Source: Gnetum montanum (Eukaryota; Streptophyta; Gnetopsida; Gnetales; Gnetaceae). From it: DNA of 64,000 nt. The stretch spans positions 336,762-400,761 of the forward strand of contig MNCI01011459.1 of assembly GCA_015680685.1 (NCBI GenBank), given 5' to 3'. Every line of letters starts with the position of its first letter. The first letter of the stretch is position 1. Positions 55,923-64,000 of this stretch are shown one piece after another. The notes under the pieces were generated by a model. That model did not search any database, was not told the DNA's origin, and saw nothing but the letters and a program-made list of their open reading frames with translations. A program made the translations under genes and the position numbers.

Positions 55923-58101
55923 TCTTTTGATTTGTATTCTCTTCTACATCGTAAAATATAATATACTTATGATTGTTGTTTGTAATTCAATCTATAACAA
56001 ACTTTTATATTTGGACTTGGTTCACTATAATTCATCAAGTTCCTCATGAACTTAGCTTCACAAACTTCTCTTCTAGTTCATTAAGTTATTGTTAACTTAA
56101 CTTTTTTGAACTTTATGAAATACTTCTTCAGAACATCTTCTTCTTCATATTTGGATACATCCTTACGATGCCTATCTTTTCCTATTACTCAAATAGATCT
56201 AGAAGGAATTCTTTTGGTTGGTTAGTCTTACATGAGTTGGGCCTTCTTAGGCTCCTCAAAGATCTATAGCTTGACCAGTTATAGGCTACTACCTCAATCA
56301 TAGCATATCCCTTCTTTATAGTTATCTTTTTCATTCTCTTGTAACCTTTTGAATGGTCTTCTCTTCCTCATTAAGAAAATGAGTCAAATTATGAATGATT
56401 CATCTTAGATCTTATTGTCCTATTTAGGAATTGAATCCTTCTTCCATTTTTTCTCCTTTGAATTACTAGATAACCTTTTAGTTTATTGTATCATCATTAC
56501 AAATTTATGAATCATAGTGACTTCTTGTTTTTGATACTATCACTATTTTTCATATTGTTTCATCATTACTCATTATTTTCTATTATTTCATACTTCTTCT
56601 TTTCTTCACTTATTCATTATTTCATATTGTTTCCCATCTTACCTTATTATAAAGTAAGAACTTCCAATCTTTTATCCTTCATAAGAAGTTGCGACTCTTG
56701 ATTGAACAATCACGATTATTCATAATTGCTAATGGATTAATTTAAGAAACTAATGATTTTATTCTAGGAATATACTCTAACACTCCCCTTCAAGCATTAG
56801 TTTCTTGACTTAATATTTTATGTTTAGAAATTCATGAGTGGTCATACATTTTTCTTTTATCTTCAAAAAAGTAGGTTTTCTTTCTTAGCTTTACTCATGA
56901 ATTTGGGAACATAAAACTTAACCTTTTTGCTTTATGACTTCATTAATTATTTTTCTTTGTCTTCATTTTACAATCTTGGTCATGATTTCATCTTCTTTTC
57001 TTCACTTTCTTCATTAAATAATTTTATTCATAATGTTTGATTGTACTTTCCTTTATCTTAGAATTTAAAATTATGAAGTTTAGAATTGATTGTGTAATGA
57101 TTTCTTAATCTTTACTCTCTGCCTTGAAATTTGAGCCAATAATATGCACAAAATGAGTTCTAAGTGATGCACATGATAGAACTTCATCTACATGGACCTT
57201 TAATTCTAGCTGTGAAACCCTTGTAAGGGTTTGCACAACCCTGATATGGATCTCCACACTCTAGTGGGGGCCTTCTTAGATCCTTTTCAAGCTGGAATCA
57301 GCCCACCATTTGAGTGGAAGAATTTTCATGTGTATAATCACATTATTACACATTTCTCTTTTGATATTTTGAAACTCATTATATGATCTTCTTCTTTCCA
57401 TTTCTAGGATAATGTGTGACAATTCCTCTATCTAGTATTTTGTTCTTTCTTTATTCAACATATGGATTGGTTTATGGTGGGATCTTTATCTTTTAACATC
57501 AATCTTTAAATTCTTGAAACTATAATTCTTCTTTTGTTATTTTATGCCATATATATTTTAATAAATATTTTGCCTTGGAAATCATGGCAAATCTAGTTTG
57601 AAATGGAACCATGAGTGGAACTCATCCCTTGGTACTCATGATTTGGGGCTCTAGGATTGACTACTGAAACCTCAAGATAAGTATTCTTCAAATCTTATTC
57701 TCATCTCAATGACTAAAACTTGACCATATTTTGTTATTCTTCTCATCAAATTCCATCCAACATGTGATACCAACTTCCTATTTTTAGAAAGAAACTATTG
57801 GTTAATAGATCCTTCCATATTGATGCTCTAGTATAATAGATTCTTGTTCCTACGACTTGAACAACTGCAACTTCTTTCTTGATGTGTACCTCATCAAGTA
57901 GGAAAATGATACAGATTGGTGCTCATGATTACATGTTGTAGTCTTTAATATTACATAGTTTAATTCATACTTTCATTGTTCTTGTATTGCCTTTACTAAC
58001 TAATTGTATTCTCCTTTGGTTTTAATTATGTTTAACTTTCTTTTGGCATAATTTATACTTTAATGGTAGTTTTAATTTGCACTTATTTTGAAGTATAATG
58101 C
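55923..58101. other. AT-rich, pyrimidine-rich stretch, with a Copia-like LTR edge
   Basis: On the minus strand AAGGGGAG-TGTTAGAGTATATTCC at 56767-56790 looks like a Copia polypurine tract followed by an LTR start (LTR edge at 56782). A pyrimidine-rich part lies at 56500-56650. No coding sequence is recognised. This DNA was joined to 46451-49080 before element 3 inserted. Confidence 0.4.
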
Positions 58102-58969
58102 TGATGAGCGGCAAGGTACCCCTACGCTCAACCATACGAATACAAGCTTATATGTGTGATCCATTTGAACTCCGTGGATAGACTAGTTGCGGCACCTAAA
58201 TAGTTATACATTGATCACAGTTCACTATCTTTCCACCTGGACTAGTATTTGGTTTGTCACATATGATTTAGTCTAGAGTGAGGTGTATGATGTAGTTTCT
58301 ACTACTATGCTACTCCTAAGGACAATCAAAGATAAATTAATTAAGCTAATGAGCAATAGAAAATAAGGTCTAAGCTAGCCTAAGTGCGATGAGTATCCAC
58401 CTTAATCATCCGTACACATCTTGGACTTCGTGTACTACTTCTAGGATTACCAAGCGCACATCACTCAAAGCGCTATTCGATACGCTACTGGGTTACCATG
58501 TAGTTACACTTAAATGTTTGTGATTAAGATGCACTCATTCCACATTAACAAAAAGAATAGTAAATGATAATAAACGAAATATTAACTAAGAAAACAACAA
58601 TAAATAATTAAACAATTAAAAACTAAGTGAATGTTGCAATGATGGAGTAATCTCAATCTTTATTGTCAATTGTATGCGTGTCCAAGTATGTCATACTCAA
58701 ACAAAGGTTCCGTACAATTACAAGCATCACATTGTGGGCATGCACTTGGGAAAGAACTGAAAACTAACTAAAATTAACAAAAAACTCAAGATTCCTAATG
58801 ACTAACTATTCTAATCCTCTAATGACTCCTCCTTATGCGCCTGAGTGCTATATCTATAGGCTAACATAGGAATCACAATATCATGTATACAATATCATAT
58901 CCAGGTTGCGATATTACATACTCGATATTGTGCATCTGATATCAAGTCCTAGTAAATCACAATTCATCG
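58102..58969 (-). repeat. Element 4, 3' LTR (868 bp)
   Basis: Plus-strand start TGATGAGCGGCAAGG; the other end is CAATTCATCG, where the family has CA, so one base has changed. ATATC motifs lie at 58877-58942. The minus-strand polypurine tract TCGTGGGGGTA is adjacent. Confidence 0.85.
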
Positions 58970-59149
58970 TACCCCCACGACTGAATAAAAACTCGTCCTC
59001 AAGTTAAACAAAATGAGGAATAAGCTCATTTGATTACATAGTGGATAGGTATGGGATAATGGACTGACTATGGATTATTTCATGTTGTAGTGTGGGACTA
59101 GACAAAACAAAATTGGGACACCAACACAAAACAAAAAATTGTTCGAAAC

Positions 59150-61955
59150 TCATGTGGTTCCTAATGGCAATGGTTCCTCCATGGGCTTTTTCCTTTTATC
59201 CTATGCCTTTGGCTTCTAAAATGGATACTTTTGAAGGAGTGCCTGAAGTTTTTCCTCCTTTGTCTGAGGTTCATGTATCATCCATGCTAATGTTTCAATG
59301 TTTGACAGAGTTGGCACCTCCCATGGACACAACAGTTGTGAAAACATTTGATTAGCTTTGACGTACCATGTCACAAAAAATTGTCATTCCTCCTCGTAGG
59401 CTCTAGCTTTGTCTTTGAATTCTTGATAATCTGTAAGCCATCGAGTCAATTCTGCTACAACATCCTTTTGGCCCTAGTAGCTAGCTTTTACCACATCTAG
59501 TTCAGAGTTTACTACCTCTAGTTTCTGCAATGTCTTCTTATGTTTGGCAAAATCTATCTCATATTTGGCATAGGTGGTAGCTACTTACTTCTCTAGCTCA
59601 GTCCTTAGGCACCCTGTTGTTAACATAGCTAATCTGGCATACCATAGATTTTCCAACTCCATGTATTCTATGAGATTATGGATTTGTAGGTCCCAGCTCT
59701 TGAATTCTGCTTGGTGAGCAAAGGCATAAGTGTCTAGTATGGCTTGCCAGTCAGTGTGTTAAGCACTAAAAGAGTTAATGTGGTCCTTAGCCTTATGGAT
59801 TTATTTTTTGATGATCTCCTTATACATCCCCACTTGATCATGAAAATGTTCCTTCAATTTTTCATGTCGCTTAGCCTCATTCTACCATGCACTTATTTCA
59901 ATGGTTATCTTCTACTGGATGGCACATACCTCCTCCATTGAGAGGGTTCTATTCTCTCTGGCTAAGCGACTTATGTCTTGGTTGACTCTTATTAATTGTT
60001 CTCACATTTTTTGGAATCTTTCCTCAAGAACATTCTTCTATTTTTCAATTATCGTCAACCAAAGATTTTTGACAGCAAGGATTTTATTTTCTTCTTGTAA
60101 GGCCTTGAATGCTTTTGCATGTGCATATGTCTGAGCCTGTGCTTTTGAAGCATCCCAATTAGCTTTCTCCTTTTCCATTGCCACCCTTTTATTCTCCACT
60201 AGCAATTTGTTTAGCTAATCTATCCTAAATGATTCTATCTAATCGAATGGAATAAGTTGGGATGGATCCAGCTATTCAACTTGTAGGACAATGAAATTTT
60301 TTTGGAGTCTCCTCAACTCACCTTCTGCATGTTTAGCCCTAACCTTAGCCATGACCAGCTTTTCCTTAGTGGAAATGAGATCTAATTGTGCCACTATGAC
60401 ATCCTAGGGGATGTCAAACAAGGACATCATTACTTGTCCTGTTTGCAACAAGCGATCTAGAGCATCCTCATGTTTCGTAGGAGTCATTAAGGTACCAACT
60501 AGAACTTGAGCATCACGTGCTCCTATGAAATCTACTAGTGGCACAACAAGGATGTTGAATGATTCCTTGATGTGGTCTGCGACCACCTCTACTGCTCTAA
60601 CTACATCCTGATGTTGCATGACCACCACTATGGCACCTTCACCAGTTTCTAATTGTACTTGGAATGATGTAACATTCTCCAAGATCTGTTATGAAAAATG
60701 CAATTTCCCTCCTCTTGTTTGTATTGAGACCTTGCCCCTTGCATGATTGATTGATATGGTGGGCTATATGGCATCATCCATCACCTTGAAGAGATTGGCC
60801 TTGTCCCTACTTCTTTAACTAACCACTTCTGCGATGGCCCTATGATGGCTCATCGACGGTTAGTAATCTTGCAGTGGTGGTGGCGGTTGTTGGTCTTGCT
60901 AGCTTATGGGCTATGTGTTGGGCCATGGCTTCTTGTTGTTGCCTACGCCTTGTGTCTAAAAGTTGGCTAGGCCCTGCTATTTGAGGTGCAGTGGGCCTAA
61001 CTGTTTATTCTTGTTCAAACTCTAGTGTCTCACCAACATCTTTTCTTGGTGCTGGTGGCTTCAGTAATTCGACATATGAAGCATTTTGAGCTTTTCTAGG
61101 GATGTCATTAGTGCACCCCAGATTTCTAGCATGCTAACACAGCTTCCTAATTAGATATGAAAAGGGGAATGCAAACTTTCCTATCTTTCGTTCTTCAAAC
61201 TGTCTCAATATCTCTGTTAAATACAAATGGAGCAAATTGGCATTGACCTTGCCTATCAAGATCACACTTCCTTTGGCCACATAGGTAGAAATCTTGTTTA
61301 ACCCCTTTGTTGGAAAAATGTGATAGCTGCCAATTTTGAAATAAATTCTTTCTTCAAGGGTTATTTCTCCATATGTTTTGTCTTCTTTGCCATACACCCT
61401 TTTTGGCCATATTTTTGTTGCATCTACATTGGAGCGGGTGGATAGATGAGCAACTTTAGGCCTTGCATTTGGAAGATTAAAAACTTCTACAATGGCCTTT
61501 GTAGAGAAATCAACTAAAATTTCACCAATGTTGGTGGTGGTGCCTTCCTCTTTATTATGCCAAAATTGATAGGTTTTTCCTAAATACCATTCTCCACTTT
61601 TCGAGAGGATAGGCCATAGTGGAGATCCATTGAGTTGAACCTTGACTGGTTCAGGGGCAAATTTGATGAAAGGCCCAAAATTAAGTTCCACAATCATTGC
61701 AATAGATGTGGACCTTTCTTGAATGGCTTGAATGCATTCTGAGGCCAATGTGAGATGTTGTCCTTGTTCAGGTGCCCTGTCCTCTCCACCTTCTATTTGA
61801 CCAAATTGTGCAATAATAGGGGTTTCTTGATGGATGCTAAATGATTGTACCTCCTATTCTACATGTTCCACATGAGGTTCTTGGCCTCTGCCTCTTCTCA
61901 GATGTTTGGATGCACCTTGAGAAGGTCCTTCCTATTGTTCTTGTTTAGGGGCCAT
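59150..61955 (-). pseudogene. ORF2 of element 4: coiled-coil protein of unknown function (decayed)
   Basis: MAPKQEQ at 61955 to the TGA after LGTT at 59150. The first 200 residues of the globular part form the longest open piece of this domain in the window (61748 to 61134): MIVELNFGPFIKFAPEPVKV, WYLGKTYQFWHNKEEGTTTN, FSTKAIVEVFNLPNARPKVA, YFKIGSYHIFPTKGLNKIST, VAKGSVILIGKVNANLLHLY, FAFPFSYLIRKLC. The second conserved part at 60404-60682 (SFQVQLETGEGAIVVVMQHQ, DHIKESFNILVVPLVDFIGA, SLFDIP) and the coiled coil follow, with several stops. The same order as in element 2 shows that the whole gene is a family trait. Confidence 0.78.
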
Positions 61956-62216
61956 CTATAATCACACAAAGATTGATTGTTAGTAAGGTTATTTAAAGAA
62001 GTTCAATTATCTCATACCTTATTCATTACCTTTAATAAATGTTTAATTCTTTGCTTAGTGTGATTTTAGAGGTAGAGATTTTTCAAGGAATTCCCCCTAA
62101 AAGTTTTAATGTCAGTCTCGATTTGCTCAAGTGACTCCAATAATAATTTAAATGATTTGGGTGAAGGAAGAAAATTAGTTTGGCATGAGTTTTTAACATT
62201 TTTTGATAGTACTTAC
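61956..62216 (-). other. Leader intron before ORF2 (element 4)
   Basis: Donor CATAGGA-GTAAGTACT at 62216 and acceptor GTGTGATTATAG directly before the ATG. The AG is present, although the preceding GC of elements 1 and 3 is changed to TA. Confidence 0.6.
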
Positions 62217-62471
62217 TCCTATGATATCCTTCGGGCGATAGCAAATTTTGAAAAAGTTATGTGCAAATTCTATCGTACCCCTCCCCCATGACTAAGTTAA
62301 ACACTCCAGGTTTAAGTAGGTGTGATTGGAAAGGAAACTGGAGCATTAATGAGCGAGATATTAACATTTGAATGTTAGACTCTCAAAGCGCTAAAATCGT
62401 GGAAGAAAATTTGAACAACTTCCCCATGTAAACTATTAAAAATGACTTCTAAGTGTACAAGGGCCCCATAT

Positions 62472-62562
62472 ATATAGGTTTTATAGATGCAATATCGTGT
62501 ACATGATAGCATGTACCTAATATCGTGTCGAACCCAATACTGGGTACCTGATATCGCATCCT
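62472..62562 (-). promoter_or_regulatory. Internal promoter-like module upstream of ORF2 (element 4)
   Basis: On the minus strand from 62562: GATATC, 8 bp, AGTATT, 11 bp, GATATT, 8 bp, GCTATC, 8 bp, GATATT, then CTATAAAACCTATATATATG. The 14 bp step recurs, and the TATA box keeps the form seen in element 2. Confidence 0.65.
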
Positions 62563-63947
62563 ATTAAAAATAGGGTACTTAGTCAAATTGATGAATTTTT
62601 GAGTTTTTATAGCAAAAAGTGAAGGATTTGAGGTAGATTAAAAAGGTCTGGGGTAATGTCAAGTGGAAATTAAGGCACCAAAAGTCTAATGGGGTGGAGT
62701 TATACAATGAAGTTCTTTGAAAAGGGTGAGGAAAAAGGACATGTAGTGGTTCTAAGGAATGTTTGGTTGAAATAATGACAAAGGAAAGAATAGATTCGAC
62801 AATGTAATACTTAGAGGGTATAAAATGATGTGGTGGTGTGCAACAAGTACAAATTACAAAAGTCACACAAGTAAGTCCTCCCCAAAGTAGGTTCTATCCT
62901 ATAATGCCCTTGCGTGACCACACCTTAAAATGTTTGTAGGCACTAGAATGGTTACATGCAATCTGCACTCGTGCAACAAAACACACACATATTAAATACC
63001 ACAATTATGAGGTATGAATTCTATGTGACACAAGACACAAGTTAGGAGTACTTGGACTATGAGATGAGAGAAATTGTAGAAGGGATTGCAGAGATTGGGA
63101 CATGAGGTAACTTACCCTAAGCACAATGAATCTAAAGTGTTGTGCATGATTAAAGTACCACTAGCCTTTCACTCTAAGATCAAAACCAAGCCCATACCTT
63201 TGATCAATAACATCGCATTGTTTCATCCCAATGATAGACAACTAGAAGGGCATCATGACAGCAAGGTGTAGGATCACTTGGTGTTTTGCACAAGGGAGGA
63301 GTGATTTGAATTTTTCTGCGGCATGTTTTCCTTGATCTATTCTTTTTTGTTGTTCTTCTTTGTTTTCTTTTTCTTCTTCTAGTCACTTTTGCACTTTGTC
63401 TTTCTCAACAGAGATCTGAAGAAGCCACCAAACTTCAAGCATGGATGCATGTCTTTCCAGTGGGACCCCCCAGAACAACACTGAGTTCCTTTATTGAATG
63501 CCTTTATTACAACTCTTACTCCCATTGTTCGTTAGATCTACACGGATCTTAATACAACCAAGCTGCATGATAGCACATACAGATGTCACTAAGGAGAATC
63601 CACAAGTCCCCTTGATGTCACACCCTTACCATTCCCTCTTAGTCCGTCACTCTTGACTTTGGGCATAATAAGTACAAAGTTACTTTAAGTTTTAATGATA
63701 ACAAGAATATCATTGTACCCAGAGTAGAACTTCTTATTAATAGAATGGGTGGGTGGATGTTGTGGGCTCACTATCCAAATAATTAGTCACTTATGACTTG
63801 ATAACATAGAACAACACCTCAACCAATGGATCACATGAGTATTTGATTCATAGATGAGATTACCCTCAAAAATATAAAATGAAAAATTGAAAAATGAAAA
63901 ATTTAGAAAACAAAAAATTGTAAAACCAAAGAAAAGGAAAAAATTTA
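62563..63947 (-). other. Non-coding block downstream of gag (element 4)
   Basis: Colinear with 33742-35157 of element 2 and with element 3. It holds the T-rich tract next to gag at 63865-63945. No conserved open frame is seen. Confidence 0.5.
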
Positions 63948-64000
63948 CTAATTCTGCTTATTAAAATTGGGGGTATCCCCCATGACTAAACCTTTGAACA
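63948..64000 (-). pseudogene. C-terminal end of gag of element 4, cut by the window
   Basis: The minus strand reads RFSHGGY and on, matching the gag tail of elements 1-3. The usual stop AAG-TAG reads AAG-CAG here, and the next in-frame TAG is at 63950-63948. Confidence 0.6.

Larger units (their letters stand above)
58102..64000 (-). mobile_element. Element 4: gag + ORF2 LTR retrotransposon, cut by the window end
   Basis: Minus strand. The 3' LTR is at 58102-58969, ORF2 at 61955 to 59150, leader intron at 62216 to 61956, an internal promoter module at 62562-62472, the non-coding block, a T-rich tract and the C-terminal end of gag from 63948 on. Gag and the 5' LTR should lie just right of the window. 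No pol is seen between gag and the LTR. Bases left of the LTR are AATGC, to be compared with the right flank. Confidence 0.85.

Noticed and set aside
1-64000. tRNA genes and bacterial operons
   Set aside because: No cloverleaf with A and B boxes was found by eye apart from primer binding sites, and gene structure is that of plant nuclear DNA.

Overview
The window looks like nuclear DNA of a seed plant, probably a flowering plant. It is AT-rich and dominated by decayed LTR retrotransposons, with one host-type gene, GC-rich in its first exon and split by a 3.1 kb intron. No bacterial or organellar genes were seen. There is an assembly gap at 16454-16599. The species cannot be named from the sequence alone.

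Layout: (1) 1-1531, minus strand: gag and the start of protease of a chromovirus-type Ty3/gypsy element; upstream lie a 5S rRNA-like segment and two minisatellites. (2) 3311-10241, minus: 'element 0', a Ty3/gypsy element with a single gag-protease frame of 1,105 codons and no reverse transcriptase, RNase H or integrase. (3) 10242-15136: an unrecognised gene-like stretch, a 509 bp LTR and an ancient copy of the ORF2 described below. (4) 15137-about 22330, plus: a decayed chromovirus (gag, RT, RNase H, integrase, chromodomain). (5) 22359-30334 and 30395-39594, plus: elements 1 and 2, head to tail. (6) 41350-45345: an F-box/kelch-type gene. (7) 45346-49080: mostly unassigned, with a solo-LTR-like fragment and Copia remnants. 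(8) 49081-55917, minus: element 3. (9) 55923-58101: unassigned, with a Copia-like LTR edge. (10) 58102-64000, minus: element 4, running off the window.

The main discovery candidate is the family formed by elements 1-4. Two are bounded by exact 5 bp target-site duplications (GTGAG, CATCT). The LTRs are about 850-930 bp, and where the primer binding site lies in the window it matches the 3' end of tRNA-Asp. Each element has a gag followed by a long second gene (ORF2, about 930 codons) and no recognisable pol. ORF2 appears to have its own transcription unit: a TATA box and an array of 14 bp ATATC-centred repeats resembling the one in the LTR U3, then a leader, a leader intron of about 250 bp ending at the ORF2 ATG, the ORF, and the 3' LTR. 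ORF2 has a basic N-terminus, a globular domain that resembles the 'putative plant transposon protein' domain, and a long coiled coil. Element 0 shares the non-coding block between the genes but lacks ORF2. All copies here carry stops or frameshifts, so none is likely to encode full products; mobilisation would depend on pol from another element.
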